DNA of 64,000 nt from Roseburia faecis (GCF_001406815.1 NZ_CVRR01000005.1:124001-188000), one strand, 5' to 3'. Positions 54,085-63,564 are shown, counted from the first letter of the stretch. Notes: generated by a model not told the origin, from the letters alone. A program made the numbers and translations.

Positions 54085-55293
54085 TTAAATGGCAATGCCA
54101 TTTTTCTTTAACAGTTCTCTGGCAGACTCTACCGAATCAGTTCCGAGCGCATTTTTCACCGGTGCAAATTCCTTTTCCCGCTCAACCTCAAACGGAAGAC
54201 AATTATCCATCATATACACCATATCCAGTATGAGTGTTTCAAATTTGTAGGCATTCGGCTCCTTCGGTTTCTGCAGCTGACCGCTTTCATCCAGATACGG
54301 AACCTTCTTCTCTACAATATGCATCGGAAGATTTGTTTTTACAATCTCCATCAGCTTATCCACACGGAACAGATAATTTAAAATCACACCGAACCCGTAA
54401 AGCAGCGAACCATTTTCATTGACAGCCTCTGCCATCTCCGGTGTCAGTTCATAGTATTCGACAATCGATGGTTTTCCATCTTCCAGACACATTGCACCCA
54501 CACGTTCATACGGAGAAACCTTACGCACGACTTTCGAACCACACACACATCCAGACAAAATCGTTGCCCCGACAAACACCGGATCCGCAATCCTCTGCAA
54601 TACATTGTCCACGGCAAAAACATTCAGCCATTCAATTCCACGTGTCCGGATATCTTCATCCAGATGTGCCCGAAGCATGGATTTAAACCATCCACCGTTT
54701 CCATTCGGAGACATCGCGAGAGAATCCTCCGATTCCATCAGTATGTTTCCATCAAAATCGACCGCCGGAACCATTTCCTGCACAAAAAATTTCACATAAC
54801 TGCTGTCATATCCGAAAAAATCATGTTCTTCAAAAAACGCCCGTGTCTGTGCATCGTTTTTTTCACTGGTCATAATATAAAGCGGAATCCACACGCCTGC
54901 CTCATGTTTTACCTGCATCAGATTTTTTATCAGCTGTTCAAAAATATAGAGTGTTTTCGTCACTCCGATATTAAACATGCCTTTTGCCTTGTCAAATCCC
55001 AGCCGGGTACCCTGTCCTCCCGCCAGAAGAATCGCACCGACTTTTCCTTCCCGAAGTGCTTTCAGTCCCGTTTCCCGATACAGATCTTCCTTCTTTCGGA
55101 TTTCGGAAAGCTCGGCCGCCTGCAGCGGGGCAAACGTTCCTCTTTGCTGTTTTTTCCGATGAATCAGTTCCAGACAGGACCAGTCCATTTCCTCCAGCTG
55201 TTTTTCCAGTTTCTCCGGCACCTGCGCATCTGTCAGTTTCTGTAAATATTTCTGCTTATACTCCATAATATTTTTCTTTACCTGTTCGTTCAT
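54085..55293 (-). CDS. UDP-sugar pyrophosphorylase (UDPGP/AGX family)
   Basis: A 402-residue nucleotidyltransferase making a UDP-sugar from UTP and a sugar 1-phosphate. The signature LLAGGQGTRLGFDKAKGMF (about 103-121) is clear, and the AMSPNGNGG loop typical of UDP-HexNAc enzymes is present. It resembles eukaryotic-type AGX/UAP proteins rather than GalU or GlmU, so UDP-GlcNAc, UDP-GalNAc or UDP-glucose are candidate products. I start at MNEQVKKN behind AAAGGAGAATGTTTCC. With the phosphohexomutase nearby it could feed wall polysaccharide synthesis. Confidence 0.88.
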   Translation of the reverse strand: MNEQVKKNIMEYKQKYLQKLTDAQVPEKLEKQLEEMDWSCLELIHRKKQQRGTFAPLQAAELSEIRKKEDLYRETGLKALREGKVGAILLAGGQGTRLGFDKAKGMFNIGVTKTLYIFEQLIKNLMQVKHEAGVWIPLYIMTSEKNDAQTRAFFEEHDFFGYDSSYVKFFVQEMVPAVDFDGNILMESEDSLAMSPNGNGGWFKSMLRAHLDEDIRTRGIEWLNVFAVDNVLQRIADPVFVGATILSGCVCGSKVVRKVSPYERVGAMCLEDGKPSIVEYYELTPEMAEAVNENGSLLYGFGVILNYLFRVDKLMEIVKTNLPMHIVEKKVPYLDESGQLQKPKEPNAYKFETLILDMVYMMDNCLPFEVEREKEFAPVKNALGTDSVESARELLKKNGIAI

Positions 55294-55340
55294 GGAAACA
55301 TTCTCCTTTATCTTTATTGACTTTCCTCTCCAATGACAAC

Positions 55341-55369
55341 AGTAGACCAATCATGCCGATTGGTCTACT
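55341..55369 (-). terminator. Terminator between the LCP and pyrophosphorylase genes
   Basis: AGTAGACCAATC pairs perfectly with GATTGGTCTACT around GGCAT. The following sequence GTTGTCATTGG is only moderately T-rich. Confidence 0.65.
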
Positions 55370-55385
55370 CTTATTCCTCAATTGA

Positions 55386-56552
55386 TTACTGTACATTTGT
55401 TCCGCCAGTAGTTTCTGATCCCTTCTGGATCTCATCCGTGCCTGTGGCACCTACTGTCTCGTTATAATCCGATGTATTAATCTTTGCAGAATCTGCCGTG
55501 ATTCCGGTTGTATTTACAATCGTTTCAGAGATTGCCTGCACCGTCTGTGATGGTGTATACGCGGCATCATCAAACATGTATTCATGCAGTTTTTTTACAT
55601 TCGTCACAAGATCTGCCGGAATTACCGTATCTCCACATCTCGGCATGTTTTTCGTAGTCAGATCTGTTGGAAAACCAGTGGTGCTGTTGATTTTGTACTT
55701 GGTTACATCTTTCGCCAGACTCACCATCTGATCCAGCGAAAGTGTTGTGGAAATATCATCTACCACACTGTTACAGATTTTGACAAGTGTTGCCGGATTT
55801 GCTTTCTTTGCTTTCTCCAACATTGCCTGCAGCACAATTCTCTGACGGGATGCACGTTTAAAATCATCTCCGGAAAGTTTTCGGATTCTGGCATATGTGG
55901 TTGCCTGTGTTCCATCCAAATGTACCAGACCGTACTGTGTCACATTCGGGGTATTCTTTCCGGTTACGCCGTCCACATCTTTCTTGTACTTGTTGATCTG
56001 GTTCATCTCGCCCTGGGTAATATTCAGATCCAGTCCTCCCAGATCATCAATCACTTCTACGACAGCTGCCCAGTCCACACACACATATTCCTTGATATCC
56101 AGATCCAGATTGGAATTTAACATCTGAACCGCCTGTTTTGCCCCGCCTCTGGCATAAGCATTGTTACACTTGAAATAAGTGCCGCCTCCGACTGACAGAA
56201 ATGTATCACGGTATACCGATACCAGTTTGACATTTTTTGTCTTATTATCAATACTTGCAATCATGACAACATCGGAATTTCCCTCTTGGTAGTTATTTGC
56301 ACTCCGGTTATCCAGACCAAACACTGCAATATTGGTATATCCTTCCAAAGACTCCAAGGTATCTTTGCTGAGATCATCATTAATTCCTGCCTCTGTCTCA
56401 CTCATATTTTCATATTTCACACGATTTACCATGCCAATAAAATACGCAGCGACAAGCAGGATTGCGAGAAGCAGAATTTCAAATACAAACAATACAATCT
56501 TTCTGCTCTTCTTTTTCTTTCTTCTCTTTTTCCTTCTTCTATTATCTGCCAT
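55386..56552 (-). CDS. LytR-CpsA-Psr (LCP) family wall polymer ligase
   Basis: A 388-residue membrane protein. A strongly basic N-terminus (RRRKKRRKKKKSRK) and one membrane helix (about 18-38) precede the extracytoplasmic LCP domain (about 65-320). Marks are FGLDNR, VSVYRDTFL and GLVHLDGTQATTYARIRKLSGDDFKRASRQR, which supply the Asp and Arg residues that hold the polyprenyl diphosphate. The C-terminal 60 residues are Thr/Ser/Gly-rich. These enzymes transfer secondary wall polymers to peptidoglycan. Start at MADNRRRK behind AAAAGGATTAAAAAA. Confidence 0.93.
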   Translation of the reverse strand: MADNRRRKKRRKKKKSRKIVLFVFEILLLAILLVAAYFIGMVNRVKYENMSETEAGINDDLSKDTLESLEGYTNIAVFGLDNRSANNYQEGNSDVVMIASIDNKTKNVKLVSVYRDTFLSVGGGTYFKCNNAYARGGAKQAVQMLNSNLDLDIKEYVCVDWAAVVEVIDDLGGLDLNITQGEMNQINKYKKDVDGVTGKNTPNVTQYGLVHLDGTQATTYARIRKLSGDDFKRASRQRIVLQAMLEKAKKANPATLVKICNSVVDDISTTLSLDQMVSLAKDVTKYKINSTTGFPTDLTTKNMPRCGDTVIPADLVTNVKKLHEYMFDDAAYTPSQTVQAISETIVNTTGITADSAKINTSDYNETVGATGTDEIQKGSETTGGTNVQ

Positions 56553-56556
56553 TTTT

Positions 56557-56757
56557 TTAATCCTTTTGCCTATTGTGTATATACAGCCATGCGTCTGCAT
56601 AACTGACGCGGTCCTGTTCCGACATGGAAGTATATTTCTCCAGGTCGAGATTGGTCAGCCGCATCTGCGCGTTCCCACACTGATGACATTCGACATCTTT
56701 TCGTCTGGAAACCATACGGAGCCATCCACATTGCGGACAAATGTATATTTTCATCAT
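56557..56757 (-). CDS. Small zinc-ribbon protein, 66 residues
   Basis: Two Cys pairs, CPQCG (about 8-12) and CHQCG (about 24-28), form a zinc-ribbon rubredoxin-like knuckle, followed by an acidic helical tail (EKYTSMSEQDRVSYADAWLY). The gene is sandwiched between the phosphohexomutase and LCP genes with gaps of 13 and 4 bases, so it belongs to that operon. The ribosome site is weak and the first two codons are both ATG. I do not recognise a function; a nucleic-acid or protein-binding adaptor is plausible. Confidence 0.78.
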   Translation of the reverse strand: MMKIYICPQCGWLRMVSRRKDVECHQCGNAQMRLTNLDLEKYTSMSEQDRVSYADAWLYIHNRQKD

Positions 56758-56770
56758 AACTGTCTACCGA

Positions 56771-58495
56771 TTATTCAAAGTGCTTTAACACTTCTGCTTT
56801 TAATTCTTCCAGCATCTGATCTGCACCATCCAGGGTATCTCCCTTAACACCGACATAAAATTTAATCTTCGGTTCTGTTCCGGATGGACGTACACAGCAC
56901 CATGCATTATCGGATAACTCATAATACAGGACATTGGAAGACGGAAGTCCGGTAGCAGTCACCTCCCCGGTCTTTAAATCCTTACGGGTGTCTGCCTTGT
57001 AATCGCGGACTGCAAGTACATCAAACGCTCCAAGCTTTGCCGGAGTACTCTGTCTTGCCCGATCCATAATCTGCTGAATCTGTGCGGCACCATCGATTCC
57101 CTTAAGTGTCATGGTTGCGATTCCCTCACGGTAATATCCGTACTTTTCGTACATATCAATCATGCCATCCCAGAGTGTCTTTCCCTGTGATTTATAAAAA
57201 GCAGCAACCTCACACAACATACATACAGCTGCCGGAGCATCCTTATCTCTTGCATAAGTGCCAGGAAGACATCCGTAACTTTCTTCAAATCCGAACACAT
57301 AATTCTTTTCTCCGGATTTTTCATATTTAAGCATCTGCTCACCAATATACTTAAATCCGGTCAGTACTTCTACCAGCTCCACATCGTATGCCTTTGCGAT
57401 TGCCTTTGCCATGTCGGTGGAAACAATGGATTCTACCAGTACCGGATTCTCCGGCATTGTATTATTTGCACGTTTCTGTCCCAGAATATATTCCGCAATC
57501 AGCATTGCAGACATGTTTCCGGTAAATGTCACATACTCGCCGCTTTTCGTATCCTTGCAGTATACACCCAGACGGTCGGCATCCGGATCGGTTGCCAGAA
57601 CCAGATCCGCATCCTTTTCCTTCGCAAGCTTCAATGCAAGTTCCCATGCATCCGGGTTCTCCGGATTCGGATACGGAGCCGTCGGGAAATGTCCGTCGGC
57701 AACTGCCTGCTGTGGCTCGATATATACATTTTCAAATCCAAGATCGCTCAGCACACGCTTGACCGGACCAAGACCGGTTCCGTGTAACGGTGTATAAACA
57801 ATCTTGATATCCTTTGCCATCTTTTTGATGATCTCCGGATGAATGGATAAATTTCTCAGCTCTGCAAAATAGGATTCATCCACGTCGTCGCTGATGATCT
57901 GATACAGCCCTTCTGCCTGTGCTTTTTCCTTCTCCATGGTCTTTACCATGTCAAAAGAAGTTACTTTTGCTACTTCCGCCATAATACCGGTATCATGTGG
58001 CGGTGTTACCTGCGCGCCGTCTTCCCAGTATACTTTATATCCGTTATATTCTCTCGGGTTATGGCTTGCGGTAATAACAATACCTGCAATACATCCGAGT
58101 GTCCGGACAGCAAATGAAAGTTCCGGAACCGGACGCAGACTCTTGAACACATATGTTTTGATTCCGTTTGCTGCAAGACAAAGCGCCGCTGCATCGGTAA
58201 ATTCATCTGCCATCAGACGGGAATCATGTGCGATTGCCACACCTTTCTCCTGTCCTCCCTGTGCCAGAATATAGTTTGCCAGTCCCTGTGTCGCCTGACG
58301 GACCGTGTAGATATTCATACGATTGGTTCCCGCACCGATCACCCCGCGCAATCCGGCGGTTCCAAACTCCAGTGTACGATAAAAACGATCCTCGATCTCC
58401 TTGTCATCACCGGCAATTGCCTTCAGTTCTTCCCTTGTCTGATCATCGAAATACGGGTCATTACACCACTTGTCATATTCCTGTCTGTAATCCAT
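56771..58495 (-). CDS. Phosphoglucomutase/phosphomannomutase
   Basis: A 574-residue alpha-D-phosphohexomutase, interconverting hexose 6-phosphate and 1-phosphate. The phosphoserine loop is TASHNPREYNGYKVYW, the Mg loop DPDADRLGVY, the sugar loop GFEESYG and the phosphate loop RPSGTEPKIKFY. Length and N-terminus fit the clostridial PgcA-type phosphoglucomutases. The product glucose 1-phosphate would feed the UDP-sugar pyrophosphorylase downstream. It leads the operon with the zinc ribbon and LCP genes. Confidence 0.96.
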   Translation of the reverse strand: MDYRQEYDKWCNDPYFDDQTREELKAIAGDDKEIEDRFYRTLEFGTAGLRGVIGAGTNRMNIYTVRQATQGLANYILAQGGQEKGVAIAHDSRLMADEFTDAAALCLAANGIKTYVFKSLRPVPELSFAVRTLGCIAGIVITASHNPREYNGYKVYWEDGAQVTPPHDTGIMAEVAKVTSFDMVKTMEKEKAQAEGLYQIISDDVDESYFAELRNLSIHPEIIKKMAKDIKIVYTPLHGTGLGPVKRVLSDLGFENVYIEPQQAVADGHFPTAPYPNPENPDAWELALKLAKEKDADLVLATDPDADRLGVYCKDTKSGEYVTFTGNMSAMLIAEYILGQKRANNTMPENPVLVESIVSTDMAKAIAKAYDVELVEVLTGFKYIGEQMLKYEKSGEKNYVFGFEESYGCLPGTYARDKDAPAAVCMLCEVAAFYKSQGKTLWDGMIDMYEKYGYYREGIATMTLKGIDGAAQIQQIMDRARQSTPAKLGAFDVLAVRDYKADTRKDLKTGEVTATGLPSSNVLYYELSDNAWCCVRPSGTEPKIKFYVGVKGDTLDGADQMLEELKAEVLKHFE

Positions 58496-58651
58496 TATTT
58501 TCCTATCCTCCTGATCTGCACTCCTTGCGATACATATTCTATGCTTCGCCCAAGATTTTTAAATTCTCTCCACTTGCAATTTTCTGAAACTCAATTGCTG
58601 TATGCCATTTTATCACAATCTTGGTTTTTTGAAAAGTTTTTCACGGAAATA

Positions 58652-59257
58652 TTAGAATTCCTTAAGAAACTCATCCAGCTCCTTTTTTGCCTGCTCATAG
58701 GACCGGAAAACAATCCCATGAATGCCACAGGTTTCTGCTCCTTTTATATTTACCGGACGATCATCAATAAATACGCTTTCTTCCGGTTCCAGCCAGTATT
58801 CATCACACAGATATTCATAAATTTCCGGATCCGGCTTTATTTTCTTTATTTTATATGAAAAAACAACGCCATCCATAAGCGGAAGAAATTTCAGTTTATC
58901 CTTTGTCTGATCCAGCATGTTTTCACTGTAGTTGGAAAGGATATACACATGATATCCTCTTGCCTTCAGATCGAGAATCCATTCCATGGCATACGGGAAC
59001 AGTTCCACGGTATTTCCGACGGTTTTATGGATTTTCGTAATTTCGTCTGCCAGTTCGGGTGCTCCCGCAATAAATTTCTGTAAGAATTCATCCGGTGTCC
59101 CAAGTCCCTGATCGGACGTATCCCACAATTTGTTTTGAAACATTGCTTCATTAATTTTTTTCTGTTTTTCTTTACTGATTCCCAGACGCTGCATATACGC
59201 ATCCGGCTCGTAGGAAACCAGGACCTTTCCCACATCAAAGATTATATTTCTGATCAT
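58652..59257 (-). CDS. HAD-superfamily phosphatase (YihX-like)
   Basis: A 201-residue HAD-IA enzyme. Motif I is IIFDVGKVLVSY, with Asp as nucleophile and Gly at +2, as in YihX-type proteins. Motif II is YILSNYSE, motif III KIKPDPEIYEYL and motif IV VFIDDRPVNIKGAE. E. coli YihX dephosphorylates glucose 1-phosphate; that substrate would suit the adjacent phosphoglucomutase, but the inference is weak because HAD specificity is broad. Confidence 0.87.
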   Translation of the reverse strand: MIRNIIFDVGKVLVSYEPDAYMQRLGISKEKQKKINEAMFQNKLWDTSDQGLGTPDEFLQKFIAGAPELADEITKIHKTVGNTVELFPYAMEWILDLKARGYHVYILSNYSENMLDQTKDKLKFLPLMDGVVFSYKIKKIKPDPEIYEYLCDEYWLEPEESVFIDDRPVNIKGAETCGIHGIVFRSYEQAKKELDEFLKEF

Positions 59258-59298
59258 GTTGTACTCCCTTATAAAATTTGTTTATTCCTATCATAACA

Positions 59299-59339
59299 CA
59301 AAAACGCCGCATCGTACACACTGGTATCGACACGGCGTT
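59299..59339 (-). terminator. Terminator of the 72-residue protein gene
   Basis: AACGCCG pairs with CGGCGTT, with an inner TCG/CGA pair, followed by TTTTGTG on the minus strand. Confidence 0.75.
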
Positions 59340-59352
59340 CATTCGTTATGTT

Positions 59353-59571
59353 CTAGCAATATATCTGAAATGTTGAATTTTCCTCCTTTCCAACACTGAG
59401 CATCTGCATCTGCTGATCCAGCATACCTGCAAACGATGCTTTTTTCTGCTTCATCTGTGATTCCCCATGATTCTCACGCGGAGAATGATAAGTGATCGCG
59501 ATAATGCTTCCTACGGGTACAATTGTCTGATATCTATCCTTGATTGCTGCGGTAACGCGCCTCCCTTCCAT
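59353..59571 (-). CDS. Hypothetical protein, 72 residues
   Basis: A short frame ending 14 bases before a good terminator. It begins MEGRRVTAAIKDRYQTIVP and includes KQKKASFAGMLDQQMQMLS and a C-terminal QIYC. No signal peptide or membrane helix is seen. The only ATG lies upstream of GGGAGG, which is then inside the coding region, so the true start is unsure. The QKKASFAGMLDQQM stretch resembles segments of small clostridial proteins of unknown function, but I cannot name the family. Confidence 0.5.
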   Translation of the reverse strand: MEGRRVTAAIKDRYQTIVPVGSIIAITYHSPRENHGESQMKQKKASFAGMLDQQMQMLSVGKEENSTFQIYC

Positions 59572-59678
59572 GATTGGCGTTCTTTTTGTTTACCTACACA
59601 ATATATATCGGACATCTTTGCCATTTCTTAACCGTTTTCTGAATTTTTTTATTTTGTCACCCTCATTTTCAATAAAAC

Positions 59679-59707
59679 AAGGGCAGAATCACAATGATTC
59701 CACCCTT
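59679..59707 (-). terminator. Terminator of the 299-residue BIG2 protein gene
   Basis: AAGGGTGGAATC pairs with GATTCTGCCCTT (one mismatched step) on the minus strand, followed by GTTTTATTG. Confidence 0.75.
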
Positions 59708-59738
59708 ATCCTTATAATCATCTAAGAATGACCGAAAT

Positions 59739-60638
59739 TTATTTTGTTGTATAGTATCCACCGTATACGATCTCATAATGGTCGAAATTCGGATGGCTGT
59801 AAGGGCTCTTGGAAACGGTTTCCGAAGTAGTTTTGGTTTCCTTTTTATCCAGGTATAAGGAGCTGGTAGATACATCTATGATGGTTCCGTTTGCATCATA
59901 GCTGATAATATAAATTTCTCCATACACATACTGACTTGTTTTGTTTACCTTTTTCAGTTTAAATGAAATGCTAGAATCTGATACCTGTTCATCTGTGACA
60001 GTAACAGAAAGCTTATCTTTTCCCAGCACTTTATATTTCTGTTCCGGATTTCTGTCAAATGCCGTAATCTTTACACTGGACTGCGAAATATCAACATCTG
60101 CCGCAGATGAGACATAAATACTTTCGTATGCAGTCTTTCCACTCATTACACGATAAACAATCTCATCTTTTGCTGCAACCTCAGATCCGGAACTGTTCTT
60201 TAATGAGTAGCGTACCGCCAACCGGTCAAACGTTGCCTTCGTATTGTTTTTCACACGGATCAGAATATAATTTCCATCCAGTTTCTGAAGCTTAAGGTCA
60301 AACTTCGGCTCCGCAACCGTTACTTTTATCTTTAAAGACTGCGTATGTCCGTAATAATCTTTCCCTTTTATAGTTACAACCGAAGTTCCTGCTTTCTTTG
60401 CAGAAATGGTATACTGCTTTTTCGATTTATTGGCTTTTACTGTTGCAACTGCTTTCTTGGTGCTTGACGCACTGCTTAAAGATTTCACACCGGTAAGGTA
60501 CCAGGTATAGGTTTCTCCCTTATAAAGTGTTAAGCTCTCATTCTTTGTGGCTGCCTCCACAGATGCCGGTGTCACCAGCGCCAGAATCATGGCAAAAGCC
60601 AGACATGCCGTAATTACCCTCTTCATTACTTTTTTCAT
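59739..60638 (-). CDS. BIG2-domain secreted protein
   Basis: A 299-residue exported protein. Start at MKKVMKRV behind AAAGGAGAAATTGAAAGA. The signal peptide (about 1-30) ends SVEA. A BIG2-like domain (about 32-110) contains SSTKKAVATVKANKSK. The rest is a FxLYD-like beta domain (about 115-295) with YILIRVKNNTKATFDRLAV and SVKITAFDRNPEQKY, known from proteins of unknown role. It lies 26 bases after the LRR/transglutaminase-like gene, so the two are probably co-expressed. Confidence 0.85.
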   Translation of the reverse strand: MKKVMKRVITACLAFAMILALVTPASVEAATKNESLTLYKGETYTWYLTGVKSLSSASSTKKAVATVKANKSKKQYTISAKKAGTSVVTIKGKDYYGHTQSLKIKVTVAEPKFDLKLQKLDGNYILIRVKNNTKATFDRLAVRYSLKNSSGSEVAAKDEIVYRVMSGKTAYESIYVSSAADVDISQSSVKITAFDRNPEQKYKVLGKDKLSVTVTDEQVSDSSISFKLKKVNKTSQYVYGEIYIISYDANGTIIDVSTSSLYLDKKETKTTSETVSKSPYSHPNFDHYEIVYGGYYTTK

Positions 60639-60664
60639 TCTTTCAATTTCTCCTTTCAATCTTT

Positions 60665-61990
60665 TCATGGATTTACGCAAACGGTGCAGGCAAATGTTTT
60701 CCCGTTTACTTTCAATGTTACTTTGGCTGTGCCGGTACCCTTTGCCGTCACTTTGCCACTGGCATTTACTACCGCAACCTTCGTGTTGCTGCTGGACCAG
60801 GTAATTCCTTTGCTTTGTCCGGTCACTTTAAACGTGCCGGTCCTGCCTTTGGAAAGAACCATGGTTACCCGGTTCACCGCAAGTCCCGGGATGGTTGTTG
60901 TAGTATATGTTTTATCTGCATTCGCTGAAGTTTCCAGCGTTGATGCTGTATATTTTTTACCGGCGATCACGACAGAATTTTCCATATGTTTTTTGCCGTT
61001 GACCACTTTGGCGGATATGCCATAATGCTTCATAATCAACTGATAAGCTTCACAAACCCCCTTATAATTTGCCTTGCCCTGCTCGAGTGCTTTCTGTGCC
61101 AGAACCGATGTTCCATTCGGGGAAACATTCTGCTGCATCCACTGCTGGGTGGCAACTGCCTTTTCATAATCGCTCATCCCGGATGTCACGTAATGATTCC
61201 AGATAATATCAAGCACGTTTTTCTGGGAACGCGCAATCACCGTATAGGGATATGTATAAGTTTTTTTGCCAATGGTTGCCGTTATTTTTACAGTTCCGGC
61301 TTTTTTCGCCGTCAGCCTTCCATCCGCATCTACCGATACCACACTGCTATTTGAACTTTTCCAGACGGGTGCCACAGAAGCATTCAATACGACAATGGAT
61401 CGGCTCTCTCCCACATACAGTTTACTATACCCTGCCTGTATTTGTAAAGATGTCTGACTGCTATAATGAATTTCGTTTGCTTTCGCATACGTTTCCGCCG
61501 CAGAACCATACGGAGTAACTATCGTAAGCCTTGCCTTGTTACATCCTGCAAATGCATCTATTCCAATCGTTTTTACGCTGGCCGGAATCTCAATTTGGTA
61601 CAAATCCGTCTGATTCTGAAACGCCTGTGTTTCAATCGTGGTATATCCTGATGGAATCTTTACCGTCTGCAAATTTGTCAGAATCAGCTGACCAAGATTC
61701 GTTCCGATGTTAGTAACTACGTAGGAATTACATTTTGCAGGAAAGATAACTGTGCTTTTTTCTCCCGTATACATATAAATGGAACAGCCTTTTTTCGTTG
61801 TTGCACCTTTTGGAATCTGATAGACAAATCCTGCCGCATCCTGCGCATATGCAGTTCCATCCATATCTTTGACAATCTCTGCAGCCTCTGCGATATATGG
61901 ACTCCCCGCCAGCAGCACGGTAACTGCCAGGAACATCCCCGCGATCTGCCGGATACTCTTTTTCTTAGCTGTTTGTTCTCGGAACTTCAT
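60665..61990 (-). CDS. Surface protein with LRR, BIG2 and degenerate transglutaminase-like domains
   Basis: A 441-residue exported protein. The signal peptide (about 1-36) ends AEA. A BspA-like leucine-rich region (about 85-175) contains IEIPASVKTIGIDAFAGC. A first BIG2 domain (about 180-258) has VWKSSNSSVVSVDADGRL. Residues about 265-360 resemble a transglutaminase-like core: the Cys is in GVCEAYQLIMKHYGI and a His in GKKHMENSVVI, but the usual Asp after the third strand is not seen. A second BIG2 domain closes the protein. It may bind or once crosslinked wall material; activity is doubtful. Confidence 0.85.
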   Translation of the reverse strand: MKFREQTAKKKSIRQIAGMFLAVTVLLAGSPYIAEAAEIVKDMDGTAYAQDAAGFVYQIPKGATTKKGCSIYMYTGEKSTVIFPAKCNSYVVTNIGTNLGQLILTNLQTVKIPSGYTTIETQAFQNQTDLYQIEIPASVKTIGIDAFAGCNKARLTIVTPYGSAAETYAKANEIHYSSQTSLQIQAGYSKLYVGESRSIVVLNASVAPVWKSSNSSVVSVDADGRLTAKKAGTVKITATIGKKTYTYPYTVIARSQKNVLDIIWNHYVTSGMSDYEKAVATQQWMQQNVSPNGTSVLAQKALEQGKANYKGVCEAYQLIMKHYGISAKVVNGKKHMENSVVIAGKKYTASTLETSANADKTYTTTTIPGLAVNRVTMVLSKGRTGTFKVTGQSKGITWSSSNTKVAVVNASGKVTAKGTGTAKVTLKVNGKTFACTVCVNP

Positions 61991-62015
61991 ATCTTTTCCT
62001 CACTGTAAATTTCCA

Positions 62016-63551
62016 CTACTGTACGATATTATCCGGAATCTCCAGATCAGCATCTGTCAGGATCTGTCCCTCAACGACTTTATTGACAAGCTGCTCTGCA
62101 TATTTTACCTGCACCTCATCCGGATACATGACATAGCTTCGTTTCGTAGGCATGGAGTAGGTCGTCGATGATCCGCCTTTTCCTGTAACTGCATAAGACT
62201 TTACATTCCAGGAAGCCAGATCTGACAACTGCATTTTTACCAATGCAGAAATATCCTCTGAACTCATACTCGTCGTAAACATCCCGGACATACTATCCAT
62301 AATTGCTGAATAGTTGCTAAGCACCGTTGTTCCGGAAGAAATCTTCTTAATCAGTGCCTCAATTGCCTGCATCTGATGACGTCCTCTGGAATTATCCCCA
62401 TCTGCAAAAGATTTTCTCTCCCGCACGTAGGAAAGCGCCACCGTACCATTTAACTGATTGGTTCCCTGATTGATATAAAATCCACCTTCACTTGTCCGGA
62501 AGGCTTTCTCCGACTCTACGGTAATTCCTCCGACTGCATCTACTAATGTCTTAAATCCATTAAAATTAATCTGCACATAATAATCCACATGCTCATCATA
62601 CAGATTTCCAAGTGTGGCCATAGAACAGTCTATTCCATACATTCCACAATGGGTCAGTTTATCTTTTGCACCTGCTGATGCTGCCGTATCCACGTAGTAA
62701 TCTCTCGGTGTATTAATTAGAAGCACCTGCTTCGTGGACGGATTGACAACTGCCAGAATATTGACATCACTGCGGCTGGTGGTAAGAGTAAGGGTTCTGG
62801 TATCGGAACCACTGATATAAATGACAAACGGATCTGTTGTAATGGATTTTTCTGCCGTCTGTGAATCCTCCGTCACCACCGTTTCTTCCTCATGATCATA
62901 CAGGGTACGCGTTCTGGAAGAAAATGTTTCATACCCATCCTGTGCCTCTACCACGTCTACATATGCCACATTCATAAGCATAGCATCTGCATTTCCTTCG
63001 TATAATGCCTGCACCATGTCGAGAATATTATCATACACCTGCGTGTGGATCTGTGTCCCGACAGTTTCATTGATCTTTTCGATTGCCTTTTGGGTATGTT
63101 CGTAATCGTATTTTTCGGTAATCGCAAACACATAGTCTTTCGCATCCATCAGTGTCTGTGCCGGATCATCCGTCATCACATAGGCGGATACGGTATCGGT
63201 GGTCTTTACATTTCCGGCAATATTATCGAGCGTATTTCCGGCCTTTACAAGCATATAGGAACCACCCCCACACACAATCACACATGCAAGGAAAAGAATT
63301 ACACCAAGCGTACGCCTGACATAGCATCCGGTCTTTTTCTTTCCCTTTTTCTTTTTACCAAAATAAAACAGACAATATTCTATAATGAGCAGCAGCAGCA
63401 GAATTAATCCAAGCAGGATCACATACAGCGTTGGAACAATATTCAGCCACAAAACAACTCCGACCGTTGCCAGGCTCAGTAACAATTGGATCACAAGCAT
63501 AATCCCTGCGATCATTTTCCATTTGCTTTTCTTTTTCTCTTTGGTTTTCAT
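62016..63551 (-). CDS. LCP-family wall polymer ligase with extended N-terminal membrane region
   Basis: A 511-residue protein with three membrane helices (about 13-34, 38-60 and 80-105) and an extracytoplasmic LCP domain (about 240-480). The active region shows INTPRDYYVDTAAS and QLNGTVALSYVRERKSFADGDNSRGRHQ, with Arg and Asp residues for pyrophosphate binding. An additional substrate-binding-like segment (about 115-235) precedes the catalytic domain, as in larger LCP proteins. RBS TTGGGGATGACAC. It is the second LCP gene in the window, next to a wall-binding-repeat protein. Confidence 0.92.
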   Translation of the reverse strand: MKTKEKKKSKWKMIAGIMLVIQLLLSLATVGVVLWLNIVPTLYVILLGLILLLLLIIEYCLFYFGKKKKGKKKTGCYVRRTLGVILFLACVIVCGGGSYMLVKAGNTLDNIAGNVKTTDTVSAYVMTDDPAQTLMDAKDYVFAITEKYDYEHTQKAIEKINETVGTQIHTQVYDNILDMVQALYEGNADAMLMNVAYVDVVEAQDGYETFSSRTRTLYDHEEETVVTEDSQTAEKSITTDPFVIYISGSDTRTLTLTTSRSDVNILAVVNPSTKQVLLINTPRDYYVDTAASAGAKDKLTHCGMYGIDCSMATLGNLYDEHVDYYVQINFNGFKTLVDAVGGITVESEKAFRTSEGGFYINQGTNQLNGTVALSYVRERKSFADGDNSRGRHQMQAIEALIKKISSGTTVLSNYSAIMDSMSGMFTTSMSSEDISALVKMQLSDLASWNVKSYAVTGKGGSSTTYSMPTKRSYVMYPDEVQVKYAEQLVNKVVEGQILTDADLEIPDNIVQ

Positions 63552-63564
63552 GTGTCATCCCCAA

